This document shows, in pieces, positions 50,929-59,601 of a stretch of DNA of 64,000 bases (position 1 is its first letter; each line of letters begins with the position of its first letter). The notes under the pieces were generated by a model. The model had not been told where the DNA came from. It saw only the letters and a program-made list of their open reading frames with translations, and did not search any database. The stretch covers positions 26,271 through 90,270 of the forward strand of contig DATMML010000052.1 in assembly GCA_035570235.1 (NCBI GenBank). Direction: 5' to 3'. The DNA is from Vicinamibacteria bacterium (GTDB taxonomy: Bacteria; Acidobacteriota; Vicinamibacteria; Fen-336). The position numbers were made by a program, and so were the translations under genes.

Positions 50929-52533
50929 CTCTGGCAGCGCCCGCTGCGCCTCCTCCACGTCCACGGCCGCGAAGCGCACCCGGCTTTGACCGGGCAGGGC
51001 CTGAGCCAGGAGGGGCAGGTCGGCCGTGATCACGGTCGCGATCTTGGGATAGCCGCCGGTGGTGGGGCCATCCGCCATCATCACTATGGGCTGGCCGTCG
51101 GGCGGAACCTGGATCGAGCCCATCACCATCCCGTCGGAGAGGATCTCGGCCGGACCACGGTGGGAGAGCGGCCGGCCCACGAGCCGGCAGCCCACGCGGT
51201 CGGAGGCGGGTCCCACCGTGTAGGGCTCGGCGAGGAAGCTCGCCACCGACTCCGGCCGCAGGTGATCCGCCTGGGGACCGAGAACGACCCTAACCTTCTC
51301 CGTGGCGGGGGCCTCCGGGGAACGGATCGAGCGCTCTCCTCCCGGCGGAGGGGGGCCCAGAGCCAGCGCGTCGCGCGCGCGGAGCGGGCGGCCCTCGAGG
51401 CCGCCGAAGCCGCTCCCCAGATCGGTCGAGCGCGAGCCCAGGACTAGAGGCACTTCGATTCCGCCCGCCAGAGCCAGGTAGGCGCGGCACCCGGCCCCGC
51501 GCCCCGCGAAGCGGAGAATGTTTCCCGGACGGGCGAGCACGCCGGTGCCCACGGGAACCGGCCATGTGCCCAGGTCCTCGCGTTCCAGGACCGCGCCGAG
51601 GTCGGCGCCGGCGAGGGCAAAGCGCACGGGGGCCAGGAACCGGAGCACGGGCCCGACCACCGTGCATTCCAGCGCGGGCGCGTCCGGGGGGTTGCCGAGC
51701 AGGCGGTTGGCCGCGCGATGGGCAGGGGCGTCCATGGGACCCGCCCAGGTCACCCCGAGCCGCCGATGGCCGAAGCGGCCCCCGTCCTGGATGGTGGTCA
51801 GGAGGCCAGGATCGAGCACCTCGAGCACGGGGGCCGCGCTCGCCCGCGGGGGCGCCAGAGGGGCCGCACCACCGGGCAGCTCACGCACGGGCTGGAAGCG
51901 CACGCGGTCCCCGGGCAGGATTAGAGCGGGCGGCTGGGCGCCGGGATCGAAGAGGCGCAGGGAGGTGCGGCCCAGGAGGCTCCACCCGCCGGCGGAGGCC
52001 ACGGGGTAGACGCCGGTCTGCCTGCCCGCGATGGCCACGGAGCCTCCGGGCACCCTGAGGCGCGGCGTGGCCCGCCGCGGGGTCTCCAGAGAATCGGGCA
52101 GGGGACCGAGGTAGGCGAAGCCGGGGGTGAAGCCCAGCATGAAGGCCACGTACTCGGGCGCGCAATGTCGGGCGATCAACTCCGCCTCGGAGAGGCCGCG
52201 CGCATGGGCCACCTCCGCCAGGTCGGGTCCGTCTTCACCTCCGTAGAGGGTGGGGATCGTGACGAGTCGCCCCGGTGCTTCCTCATCCCTCCCCGCCGCG
52301 GCCCGCTCCCGCAGGAGGTGAGAGACCTCCTCGAATCCGCTCCGGTGCGCGTCGTAGAGGACGAGGAGCGACCGGTGGGTGGGGACCGACTCCCGAAAAC
52401 CGGGGAAGGGCCGCTCGGCCAGCGCGCGGTCCAAGGCGCGCACCCGGGCGTTCAGGACTCCATCCAGCCGGTCCCCGAACTCGAAGGTGAGGGCGGAGTC
52501 CCCGACCGGCAGGACCCGCGGCAAACCGGTCAA
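50923..52533 (-). CDS. pxpBC: 5-oxoprolinase subunits B and C, fused (KipI-KipA)
   Basis: Residues about 1-230 are PxpB (KipI/Ahs1): ALTFEFGD near the start, and the conserved YVAFMLGFTPGFAYLGPLPD and PRRATPRLRVPGGSVAIAG. Residues about 250-536 are PxpC (KipA/Ahs2): VLDPGLLTTIQDGGRFGHRR, GAGCRAYLALAGGIEVPLVL, and the C-terminal MMADGPTTGGYPKIATVI. The subunits are usually separate genes, although fusions are known. With PxpA they hydrolyse 5-oxoproline to glutamate using ATP. The start overlaps the pxpA stop by 4 bases (ATGA). Confidence 0.92.
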   Translation of the reverse strand: MTGLPRVLPVGDSALTFEFGDRLDGVLNARVRALDRALAERPFPGFRESVPTHRSLLVLYDAHRSGFEEVSHLLRERAAAGRDEEAPGRLVTIPTLYGGEDGPDLAEVAHARGLSEAELIARHCAPEYVAFMLGFTPGFAYLGPLPDSLETPRRATPRLRVPGGSVAIAGRQTGVYPVASAGGWSLLGRTSLRLFDPGAQPPALILPGDRVRFQPVRELPGGAAPLAPPRASAAPVLEVLDPGLLTTIQDGGRFGHRRLGVTWAGPMDAPAHRAANRLLGNPPDAPALECTVVGPVLRFLAPVRFALAGADLGAVLEREDLGTWPVPVGTGVLARPGNILRFAGRGAGCRAYLALAGGIEVPLVLGSRSTDLGSGFGGLEGRPLRARDALALGPPPPGGERSIRSPEAPATEKVRVVLGPQADHLRPESVASFLAEPYTVGPASDRVGCRLVGRPLSHRGPAEILSDGMVMGSIQVPPDGQPIVMMADGPTTGGYPKIATVITADLPLLAQALPGQSRVRFAAVDVEEAQRALPEL

Positions 52534-53297
52534 CGATCCAGGGCCCGGACCGCGACCCCCGCCGTTTCCAGGGCTCCGCGCACGGCCCGGGCGAGGGCGA
52601 CTGCGTTCGGGGTGTCGCCGTGGAGGCAGAGGGTGTCGGCCTGCAGCCGCACCTCGGAGCCGTCCCCCGCCGTCACCACCCCGTCGCGGGCGATGCGGAC
52701 GGCCTGGGCGGCGACCGTCTGCGGGTCCGTCATCACTGCCCCCCGATGGGCGCGGGAGCGTAGGGTGCCGTCCCGCTCGTAAACGCGGTCCGCGAAAGCC
52801 TCCGCCGCGAAGCGCAGGCCCTCGGCCTCGGCCGCGCGCCGCATGACGCCGGAGGAAGCGAGGCCGACCAGGATCAGCTCGCGTCCGGCGCGGGCCACGC
52901 CCCGGGCCACGGCCGCGGCCAGTCGCTCGTCCCCCACCGCCTGGTTGTAGAGGGCGCCGTGCGGCTTCACGTGCGTGAGCCGGGTGCCGTGGCTGGATGC
53001 GAAGGCGGCCAGGGCGCCCACTTGGTAGACGATGTCGGCCACTACCTCGTCGGGATCGGCGGCGATGACCCGCCGGCCAAAGCCACGCAGGTCCCAGTGG
53101 CCGGGGTGGGCCCCCACCGCCACTCCCGCCTGAACGGCCCCCGCGACCGTGCGGTCGATCACGCTGGGATCGCCGGCGTGAAACCCGCAGGCCACGTTGG
53201 CGGAGGTCACGAAGGCCAGGACCTCGGCGTCGGCCCCCATGCTGTAGGCGCCGAAGCTCTCTCCCAGGTCGGCGTTGAGATCGATCCGGGCTCCCAT
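52530..53297 (-). CDS. pxpA: 5-oxoprolinase subunit A (LamB/YcsF family)
   Basis: The 255-residue protein starts at ATG 53297 and has all the YcsF-family blocks: IDLNADLGESFG, TSANVACGFHAGDP, GVAVGAHPGHWDLRGFGRR, THVKPHGALYNQA and LCLHGDTPNAV. It acts in the cytoplasm with PxpB and PxpC to recycle 5-oxoproline, a damage product of glutamine and glutathione metabolism. The order pxpA then fused pxpBC, with a 4-base overlap, forms a compact operon. The usual length is kept, so it is probably functional. Confidence 0.95.
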   Translation of the reverse strand: MGARIDLNADLGESFGAYSMGADAEVLAFVTSANVACGFHAGDPSVIDRTVAGAVQAGVAVGAHPGHWDLRGFGRRVIAADPDEVVADIVYQVGALAAFASSHGTRLTHVKPHGALYNQAVGDERLAAAVARGVARAGRELILVGLASSGVMRRAAEAEGLRFAAEAFADRVYERDGTLRSRAHRGAVMTDPQTVAAQAVRIARDGVVTAGDGSEVRLQADTLCLHGDTPNAVALARAVRGALETAGVAVRALDR

Positions 53298-53442
53298 GGG
53301 TCGGAGACTACGCCTCCTCCCCCCTTTCGTAAAGATCCCGGACCGGCCGCTAGGAAGTCGGTTAAGGAAGGACCCGCTCCGCCGAGCGGGCAACCATACC
53401 TGGGGGTTCCGTGCCAAGATACGAGGTGGCGCGGAGGGCGGC

Positions 53443-54369
53443 ATGCGCATCGCATCTCTTCTCGCGAGCGGTACCGAGCTGGTCTGTGCCCTCGGCGCGG
53501 GCGACTCCCTGGTCGCGCGGTCCCACGAGTGCGACCACCCGGAGTGGGTTCGGGGCCTGCCGGCTCTGAGCCGACCGACCTTCGACACCAGCCTGGCGAG
53601 CTGTGAGATCGACAGGGTGGTGAGGGAGCGCCTGCGCGCTGGCCAACCGCTCTACGAAGTGGACGAGGAGCTTCTGGCCGCCCTGGCCCCGGACGTCCTG
53701 ATCACGCAAACGCACTGCGAGGTCTGCGCGGTGACCCCGGCGGACTTGACCCAGGAGGCCGCCCTCCGCCTGCGGCGCACGCCCGTGGTCGCCCTCGCGA
53801 CCGGAACGCTGGATGGCATTCTCGAGGGCTTCTTGAACGTCGCCGGTGTTATCGAGAGGCGGGAGGCCGGCGAAGAGCTCGTGACGGGGATCCGGCGGCG
53901 GCTGGCTCTCATCCAGGAAAAAACCCGTCCCCTCCCCCAACCCACGGTTGTCTGCCTGGAATGGATCGATCCCATCTTCCTGATGGGGAACTGGGGGCCC
54001 GAACTCGTGGCCCAAAGCGGTGGGACGGAACTGCTGGGCGCGCCGGGCGGGCACTCCGTGGGCGCGCAGTGGGAGGACGTCCTCCGCGCCGACCCTCTCG
54101 TGCTGCTCGTGGCGCCCTGCGGCTTTGGAATCGAGCGAACACTTACGGAGATGCCGATCCTGGCCAAGAAGCCCGGATGGAATGATCTTCGGGCCGTCCG
54201 CTCCGGACGGGTCGTCGTGGCCGACGGAAACCGGTACTTCCACCGTTCGGGCCCGGGCATCCTCGAGACGGCGGAGATCCTGGCCGAGATCCTCCACCCC
54301 CACGAGTTCCCCCCCCGCCACGAGAATAAGGCGTGGCAGTCTTATCCCTCGAGACGCGGGGTCCACTAG
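53443..54369 (+). CDS. BtuF-like cobalamin-binding protein without signal peptide
   Basis: ATG 53443 is preceded by GGAGGG 4 bases away, giving 308 residues. The sequence matches the cluster of cobalamin/iron-siderophore binding proteins (BtuF/FhuD fold): RIASLLASGTELVCALGAGD, PDVLITQTHCEVCAVTP, then VAPCGFGIERTL and DGNRYFHRSGPGILETAEIL. There is no export signal, so it is either cytoplasmic or a stand-alone cobalamin-binding protein, as often seen in soil bacteria. No BtuC or BtuD is nearby and I see no cobalamin riboswitch upstream. The next gene overlaps its 3' end by 37 bases. Confidence 0.8.
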   Translation: MRIASLLASGTELVCALGAGDSLVARSHECDHPEWVRGLPALSRPTFDTSLASCEIDRVVRERLRAGQPLYEVDEELLAALAPDVLITQTHCEVCAVTPADLTQEAALRLRRTPVVALATGTLDGILEGFLNVAGVIERREAGEELVTGIRRRLALIQEKTRPLPQPTVVCLEWIDPIFLMGNWGPELVAQSGGTELLGAPGGHSVGAQWEDVLRADPLVLLVAPCGFGIERTLTEMPILAKKPGWNDLRAVRSGRVVVADGNRYFHRSGPGILETAEILAEILHPHEFPPRHENKAWQSYPSRRGVH

Positions 54370-54884
54370 AGTTGGAGAGATCCAGCCTCTCGCCTCTGCT
54401 CCTGGACAAGGTTCGGGAACAAGTGGAGAGGACGCAGCACCTTCTTGGGCTCATCCCGCGAGACCGGCAGTCGTGGAGGCCGGGTTTTCCCGGTCTCACC
54501 GTCGGCGATCTCCTAGGCCATATCCTTGAGTGTCTGGCCGGTTTCTGCGCCGCCCTGTATCAGGCCAACCCGGAGCGCCTGGCCCACTTCCTCGAACTCA
54601 AGGCCCTCCCCGTCAACCATTCGTGCGGTGTGGAGGAGGCGAGGGGTCGCATCAGCTCCTACCTGGGCCACATCGAGGAGGGGTTCAGCCTCGTGAGCGA
54701 CGAACAAATGTCTCGCGTCGTGCCGACCCTGTTTGTCCCCGAGGGAGAGGCGCTCTTCACCATCCTCCTCGGCAACCTGGAGCACCTGACCAACCACAAG
54801 TACCAGCTATTCGTGTACCTCAAGATGCTCGAGGTGCCGGTCGCGACCCCCGATCTCTACCGGCTCCGCGGCCAGGGAGGCTAG
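54333..54884 (+). CDS. DinB family protein
   Basis: The 183-residue protein starts at GTG 54333 inside the 3' end of the previous gene, which may couple their translation; the exact start is uncertain. It has the DinB four-helix pattern: LLGLIPRDRQSWRPGFPGLT, VGDLLGHILECLAGFCAAL with the first His, and GNLEHLTNHKYQLFVYLKML with the C-terminal His pair. Metal-dependent thiol chemistry is the family theme. It is the fourth DinB-superfamily gene in the window. Confidence 0.75.
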   Translation: MAVLSLETRGPLELERSSLSPLLLDKVREQVERTQHLLGLIPRDRQSWRPGFPGLTVGDLLGHILECLAGFCAALYQANPERLAHFLELKALPVNHSCGVEEARGRISSYLGHIEEGFSLVSDEQMSRVVPTLFVPEGEALFTILLGNLEHLTNHKYQLFVYLKMLEVPVATPDLYRLRGQGG

Positions 54885-54945
54885 GGAGGGGCAGGCCCAA
54901 CTGCGCCCTCAAGCCAGCTCTGGTCGCGGCTCACCAGGGTCGACC

Positions 54946-55656
54946 TCAATTGCTGGGTTCCCGCCTCCGCGGAGGCCCGGGCTCAACCGTGGCCAGCAGA
55001 TCTGCGAACACGAACCCGTCACGTGAGACGACCTCGCCCAAAGACACGGGCACCGGATAGCGGAACATGGGCCCATCGAAGGCGAAGGTATGGAATTCAC
55101 CGTTCTCGCCGCACGGATCCACGCCGGAAGGCAGGCCTTCGAGCAGTTGGGCGTCGAACTCCCGGCCCGCGAAGGAGGCGGGCAGGACGCGGGGATCCAC
55201 GCAAGTGAGGCGGGCGCGCAGACCGCCCGCGATCATCTCCCGCGCCAGGGCAGCCGTGGGTCGGCCCCAGAGGGGAAAGTGCAGGCTCAGGCCCATCCCT
55301 TGAATGTGCCGCTCCCGGTAGCGGCGGATGTCTTCGAGGAAAAGGTCGCCAAAGGCGATGCCCTGGATGCCCTTCCCGCGGGCGTCGACCAGTGCCTCCG
55401 TTAGCGCGGTTTCGTAGACCTCGTTGGGGCAGGGATACGGGATCATCACCGTGGTGAGAGGCAGGTCGACGGCCCGGGCTTGTGCTTCCGCCAGCTCCCG
55501 CCGCACCGCGTGCATAGCCACCCGGTCGAAAGCCTCGTTGAGGGTCGTGAGGAGGCCGACCACCTCGATGTCCTCGCGGGCTTTGAGAACGTGAAGGCTC
55601 CACGCGCTGTCTTTGCCGCTGCTCCAGGCTAGCAGCACCGGCTCACGATGGCTCAT
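54946..55656 (-). CDS. PP-loop ATPase of the diphthine-ammonia ligase (Dph6/MJ0570) family
   Basis: The 236-residue protein has the adenine-nucleotide alpha-hydrolase signature SSGKDSAW near residue 12, then the Dph6-type GIAFGDLFLEDIRRYRERHI and the conserved CGENGEFHTFAFDGPMF near the C-terminus. Eukaryotic Dph6 amidates diphthine, but bacteria lack diphthamide, so the substrate here must differ. The family is widespread in bacteria as a stand-alone enzyme. It is minus-strand, 135 bases after the SDR gene. Confidence 0.87.
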   Translation of the reverse strand: MSHREPVLLAWSSGKDSAWSLHVLKAREDIEVVGLLTTLNEAFDRVAMHAVRRELAEAQARAVDLPLTTVMIPYPCPNEVYETALTEALVDARGKGIQGIAFGDLFLEDIRRYRERHIQGMGLSLHFPLWGRPTAALAREMIAGGLRARLTCVDPRVLPASFAGREFDAQLLEGLPSGVDPCGENGEFHTFAFDGPMFRYPVPVSLGEVVSRDGFVFADLLATVEPGPPRRREPSN

Positions 55657-55791
55657 GGTTGGCCTCGGACCCGCGGCGGCAAGACGGGGGCCGTTCTCGA
55701 CGCGGGGAGGGAGCGATCTCGGCCCGCGCTCGTTGTCGGTGAGGCCACGGATCGCGCCCGCTCACTCGTCGTGGCCTGAAAGAGCGGCGTC

Positions 55792-56559
55792 CTACTTCGG
55801 CGCCATCCGCAACGCGCCGTCGAGGCGGATCACCTCGCCGTTCAGCATCTCGTTCTCCACGATGTGGCGGACGAGGGCGGCGTACTCGTCGGGCCGGCCC
55901 AGGCGGGAGGGGAAGGGCACCTGCTGCCCCAGCGAGACCCGGGCCGCCTCGGGAAGGCCGGCCAGGAGCGGGGTGTCGAAGATCCCGGGGGCGATGGTCA
56001 CCACCCGGATGCCGCTTCGGGCCAGCTCGCGGGCGATGGGCAGGGTCATGCCCACGATTCCGCCCTTGGAGGCGGAGTAGGCGGCTTGGCCGATCTGCCC
56101 TTCGAAGGCGGCCGCGGAGGCGGTGTTCACGATCACGCCCCGCTCGCCCGCGGGGTTCGGGGAGCCCGCCGCCATGGCGGCCGCGGCCAGGCGGATCACG
56201 TTGAAGGTGCCGATCAGGTTGATGCGGATCGTCCGCTCGAAGAGCTGCAGGGGATGGGGCCCGTTCTTGCCCAGCACCTTCTCCGCCGTCGCGATGCCGG
56301 CCGCGTTCACCACCCCTTGGAGCCCGCCGAAGCGCTCCACGGCCGTGCCCACCGCCTTCTGGACGTCCTCCTCGCGAGTCACGTCCGTGGGCACGAAGGC
56401 CGCCTTCCCTCCGAGCTCCCGGGCCGTCCGCTCCCCGGTCTCGGCGTTCACGTCCAGGATCACGACGTTGCCGCCCGCCCCCGCGAGCATGCGGGCCGTG
56501 GCCCCGCCCAGGCCGGAGGCCCCGCCGGTGACGAGGAACGTGCTGCCCGCGATCTTCAT
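55792..56559 (-). CDS. Short-chain dehydrogenase, 3-hydroxyacyl-CoA dehydrogenase-like (HSD10 type)
   Basis: The 255-residue protein has the cofactor loop TGGASGLG, the acidic residue of VVILDVN that indicates NAD preference, [14 protein letters not shown], and the catalytic set Ser in [11 protein letters not shown] and Tyr-x3-Lys in AAYSASKGG. The insertion [20 protein letters not shown] and the ending [14 protein letters not shown] are typical of type 2 3-hydroxyacyl-CoA (2-methyl-3-hydroxybutyryl-CoA) dehydrogenases. It fits fatty-acid or isoleucine degradation. It follows accD by 14 bases. Confidence 0.88.
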   Translation of the reverse strand: MKIAGSTFLVTGGASGLGGATARMLAGAGGNVVILDVNAETGERTARELGGKAAFVPTDVTREEDVQKAVGTAVERFGGLQGVVNAAGIATAEKVLGKNGPHPLQLFERTIRINLIGTFNVIRLAAAAMAAGSPNPAGERGVIVNTASAAAFEGQIGQAAYSASKGGIVGMTLPIARELARSGIRVVTIAPGIFDTPLLAGLPEAARVSLGQQVPFPSRLGRPDEYAALVRHIVENEMLNGEVIRLDGALRMAPK

Positions 56560-56573
56560 GAGGGCCCCCGCTC

Positions 56574-57413
56574 CTAGTCCAGGAAGAGCTTCAGACTGCG
56601 CACGAGCGTCTTCTTCAGCTCCCGGCGGTCCACCACCATGTCCACCATCCCGTGCTCGAGGAGGAAGTCGGACCGCTGGAAGCCCTCCGGCAGCTTCTGG
56701 CGGATGGTCTGCTCGATCACGCGCGGCCCCGCGAACCCGATGAGGGCGCCCGGCTCCGCGATGTTCAGGTCGCCCAGCATGGCAAAGGAGGCCGTCACCC
56801 CCCCGGTGGTGGGATCGGTGAGGACGCTGAGGAAGGGAACTCGGGCCTCGTTCAGCTTAGCGAGGGCGGCCGAGATCTTGGCCATCTGCATGAGGGAGAG
56901 GGTCCCCTCCATCATGCGCGCGCCCCCGGAGCAGGAGACCACGATCAGGGGGAGGCGCTGCTTGCTCGCTCTTTCCACCGCTCGCGTCACCTTCTCCCCC
57001 ACCACCACCCCCATCGAGCCCCCGATGAAGGCGTACTCCATGGCCGCGACCACGGTCCGGATGCCGCCCAAAGGACCCACCGCGGAGATGAGGGCGTCCC
57101 AACTGTTGGTCTTGGCCTTGCCGTCCCGGAGGCGGGCCGCGTAGCTCTTGGTGTCGACGAACCCCAGGGGGTCGGAGCTCACCAGGTTCTGATCAAACTC
57201 CTCCCAGGGCGAGTCGAAGAGCATCTCCAGGCGCTCGCGGGCGGAGATGCGGAAATGGAAGTTGCACTTCGTGCAGACGCTCTGGTTCTTCAGGAGGTCC
57301 TTCCGATAGAGGATCTCCTTGCAGGAGCTGCACTTGATCCAGAGCCCTTCCGGGACCCGGCTCTCCTGCTCCCGGGGGGGGAGGGGAGTCTGCTCGCGCT
57401 TGAACCAGGCCAT
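56574..57413 (-). CDS. accD: Acetyl-CoA carboxylase carboxyltransferase subunit beta
   Basis: The 279-residue protein has the N-terminal zinc ribbon of AccD (Cys28, Cys31, Cys47, Cys50 in [16 protein letters not shown] and [10 protein letters not shown]), then the crotonase-like core with [38 protein letters not shown] and the oxyanion region [14 protein letters not shown]. It transfers the carboxyl group from biotin to acetyl-CoA with AccA in the first step of fatty-acid synthesis. Full length. accA is not in the window. It sits between the small coiled-coil gene (17 bases) and the SDR gene. Confidence 0.96.
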   Translation of the reverse strand: MAWFKREQTPLPPREQESRVPEGLWIKCSSCKEILYRKDLLKNQSVCTKCNFHFRISARERLEMLFDSPWEEFDQNLVSSDPLGFVDTKSYAARLRDGKAKTNSWDALISAVGPLGGIRTVVAAMEYAFIGGSMGVVVGEKVTRAVERASKQRLPLIVVSCSGGARMMEGTLSLMQMAKISAALAKLNEARVPFLSVLTDPTTGGVTASFAMLGDLNIAEPGALIGFAGPRVIEQTIRQKLPEGFQRSDFLLEHGMVDMVVDRRELKKTLVRSLKLFLD

Positions 57414-57430
57414 GCGCTAGCCCCGCCCCC

Positions 57431-57658
57431 TCAACTGTCCTCCTCCTCGTCCCGGTCGAGCTCGTTCTCGACCCCCAGGATCTTGCAGGCCCCGTCGTAG
57501 ATCTGCTTGGCCGCGTTCTTGGCGCTCTGAAGCTCCGCCAGCCGCTCCTTGACCTTGGCCAGCTCCTCCTCGATCTGGCCGTTGAGGTCGTTAATCTGCT
57601 TGCGCGTCATCTCCAGGGTGTGCTGGTAGAACTTGACCTGATCCTCCGAGAGCGTCAT
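57431..57658 (-). CDS. Small coiled-coil protein of unknown function
   Basis: The 75-residue product is almost entirely a charged helix (QHTLEMTRKQINDLNGQIEE; LAKVKERLAELQSAKNAAKQ) ending in a very acidic tail (DRDEEEDS). There is no enzyme motif. The gene is flanked by a kinase gene (43 bases upstream) and accD (17 bases downstream) on the same strand, so it is probably translated within that operon. It could be an adaptor for either neighbour, but that is a guess. Confidence 0.72.
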   Translation of the reverse strand: MTLSEDQVKFYQHTLEMTRKQINDLNGQIEEELAKVKERLAELQSAKNAAKQIYDGACKILGVENELDRDEEEDS

Positions 57659-57701
57659 TCCCCCCTGCCTCCTCGGCCCCCCGCTCCCGCGGGAGGCGCC
57701 G

Positions 57702-59507
57702 TCACTTGATCCCGAACTTCTTCAGGAGCGCGTCCAACGACGTCTTTTCGGGGGCGTCTTTCTTGCCCCCCATCTCCGCGGAGGCGGCCCCCAGCGGTCC
57801 CGCCTCCAGCTCCGCCCCCAGGTCCGCGGGGTCGGGGAGGGAAGCGCGGTGCTCCCCGGACGAGTGGTCGTCCGGCAGTGCCTCCTCGCGCTCCTGGCGG
57901 TCGAAGAGGAGTTCCATGAACCGGCCGAGCTCGTTGGCAGACAGCGGCGGCCGCTCGTGCAGGATCCGCTCCAGTCCCCGGCCCATCTCCGCCGCGTCCT
58001 GGAAGCGCCGGGAGGGGTCCCGATCGAGGGCCCTCCGGAGCAGCTTGTCCAGGGTGTCTGCGATCTGCGGGTTCACGGACTTTGGGGGCGCGATGTGGCA
58101 CTGCCGGACCAGCTCCAGGATGCTCATCTCCGAGCCCCCGCCCGCGGCCAGGAAGGGCTTTTGGTCGGTGACGATCTCGTAGAGCACGATGCCCAGGGAG
58201 AAGAGGTCGCTCCGGCAGTCCATCGGCTTGCCCCACGCCTGCTCGGGGCTCATGTAGAGCAGCTTGCCCCGCAGCGCCCCCCGGTCGGTGGTGGAGGCCT
58301 TGGTGGCGGCCTTGGCGATGCCGAAGTCGGTGAGCTTCACCTCGCCCTCGAAGGAAATCAGGATGTTCTGGGGACTGACATCGCGGTGGACGATCTGCAT
58401 GGGCCGCCCCCGGTCATCCCGCTTGCGGTGGGCGTACTCCAGGGCGGAGCACACGTTGCTCACGATCCTGAGGCCGAGCTCGAGGGGGATGCGGGGCCCC
58501 TTCTCCTTGGCCCGGCGCATGATGGTGCGAAGGTCCCGGCCATGGACGTACTCCATGGCGATGTAGTAGCTCTTATCGATGCGGCCGAGGTCGAAGATCT
58601 GGACGATGTTCGGGTGGGTGAGGCCGGCCACCATCTTGGCCTCGTTCACGAACATGTCCACGAACTCCTTGTTGTCGGAGAGGTGGGGGAGGATCCGCTT
58701 CACGGCCACGATCTTCTCGAACCCCTCGACCCCGCTGCGCTTGGCCTTGAACACCTCGGCCATGCCCCCGACCGCCACCCGATCCAGCAGGCGGTAGGGG
58801 CCATAGACGTCGTCCCGCCACGTGCCCGCGTCACGGAAGGGCGGACGCTCGGGGGGAGGCTCGGGAGGAGCGGGCCTCCCAAGCGCGTCCTCGGCCAGGG
58901 CCGCCAGATCCAGGGCCGGGTCCTCCGAGAGCTGAGGCTGGGGGGGCGCCACCTGGAACTTTGCAGCCGTCCGGCTGGTGGGCGGGGCGAGATCGTCCCC
59001 GTCCTCGGGAACAGGCCGGGTCGGGGCCGCAGGGGCGGGAGCCTGCGCGGGGGCGAAGATGGCGTCGATGTTGACGGGGGCCCCCCTCTCGGGGGCGCCC
59101 CCGGTGGGATCTTCCTCCCCTTCCAGGGGGTCCAACCGGGCCAGCAAGATGTCGACCTCGGCCTTCACCTCGTCCGGGATCTCGGGCCGCGCCTTCTTGA
59201 GCGGGGCTCGCCCCACCTCCTCTGGATCGGAGAAGGCCGTGATCAGCGCCGAGACGTCTTCGGGGAGGATCTCGCCTTTGGGGCCCGCCTGCCCCTTGGG
59301 AGGGGCTGCCGGCTCGGAGATCTTGACCTTGATCGGCTCCCGGTGCGTTGGGGATGGACCCCCCTTCTCGGGGGCGGCGGCGTCCACCATGTCCCCGAAC
59401 AAATCCTGGGATGTCAGCAGGTCCTGGCCCGGGCGGTCCGGGGCGGAGCCGCGCGGGGACGAGGCGGCTGGCTTCTGGCTATCTTTGCTGCGAGTTGCTT
59501 TCATCAC
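57702..59507 (-). CDS. Ser/Thr protein kinase (Pkn2/Hanks type)
   Basis: The 601-residue protein has a long Pro/Ala-rich N-terminal region (about 1-230), then a full Hanks-type kinase domain (about 235-500): RVAVGGMAEVFKAKR loop, Lys in IVAVKRIL (about residue 269), HRDVSPQN catalytic loop (about 374), DFGIAKA, and YMSPEQAWGKP. The C-terminal 100 residues are not recognised. All catalytic residues are present, so it should be active. There is no membrane segment, so it is probably a soluble kinase. It leads the operon to accD and the SDR gene; a link to fatty-acid synthesis is possible but unproven. Confidence 0.93.
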   Translation of the reverse strand: MMKATRSKDSQKPAASSPRGSAPDRPGQDLLTSQDLFGDMVDAAAPEKGGPSPTHREPIKVKISEPAAPPKGQAGPKGEILPEDVSALITAFSDPEEVGRAPLKKARPEIPDEVKAEVDILLARLDPLEGEEDPTGGAPERGAPVNIDAIFAPAQAPAPAAPTRPVPEDGDDLAPPTSRTAAKFQVAPPQPQLSEDPALDLAALAEDALGRPAPPEPPPERPPFRDAGTWRDDVYGPYRLLDRVAVGGMAEVFKAKRSGVEGFEKIVAVKRILPHLSDNKEFVDMFVNEAKMVAGLTHPNIVQIFDLGRIDKSYYIAMEYVHGRDLRTIMRRAKEKGPRIPLELGLRIVSNVCSALEYAHRKRDDRGRPMQIVHRDVSPQNILISFEGEVKLTDFGIAKAATKASTTDRGALRGKLLYMSPEQAWGKPMDCRSDLFSLGIVLYEIVTDQKPFLAAGGGSEMSILELVRQCHIAPPKSVNPQIADTLDKLLRRALDRDPSRRFQDAAEMGRGLERILHERPPLSANELGRFMELLFDRQEREEALPDDHSSGEHRASLPDPADLGAELEAGPLGAASAEMGGKKDAPEKTSLDALLKKFGIK

Positions 59508-59558
59508 TGGCTTCGGGCGGCCAAGACGGGCCCGGACGGGCTCGGAAGGACCCTCATG

Positions 59559-59588
59559 AGGATAGGCCAGAAGGAGCGCTTAAGTCAA
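59559..59588 (-). promoter_or_regulatory. Sigma-70-type promoter of the kinase gene
   Basis: On the minus strand, TTGACT (59588-59583) and TATCCT (59564-59559) are 18 bases apart. The predicted start of transcription is about 45 bases before ATG 59507. The site lies just past the stop of the permease gene at 59602, so the kinase operon need not depend on permease transcription. Confidence 0.55.
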
Positions 59589-59601
59589 CATGCGTCTGAA
59601 G

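Noticed and set aside
53298..53442. Cobalamin riboswitch before the BtuF-like gene
   Set aside because: Only a short hairpin (CCCGCTC/GAGCGGG at 53373-53390) is present; no B12-box could be recognised.
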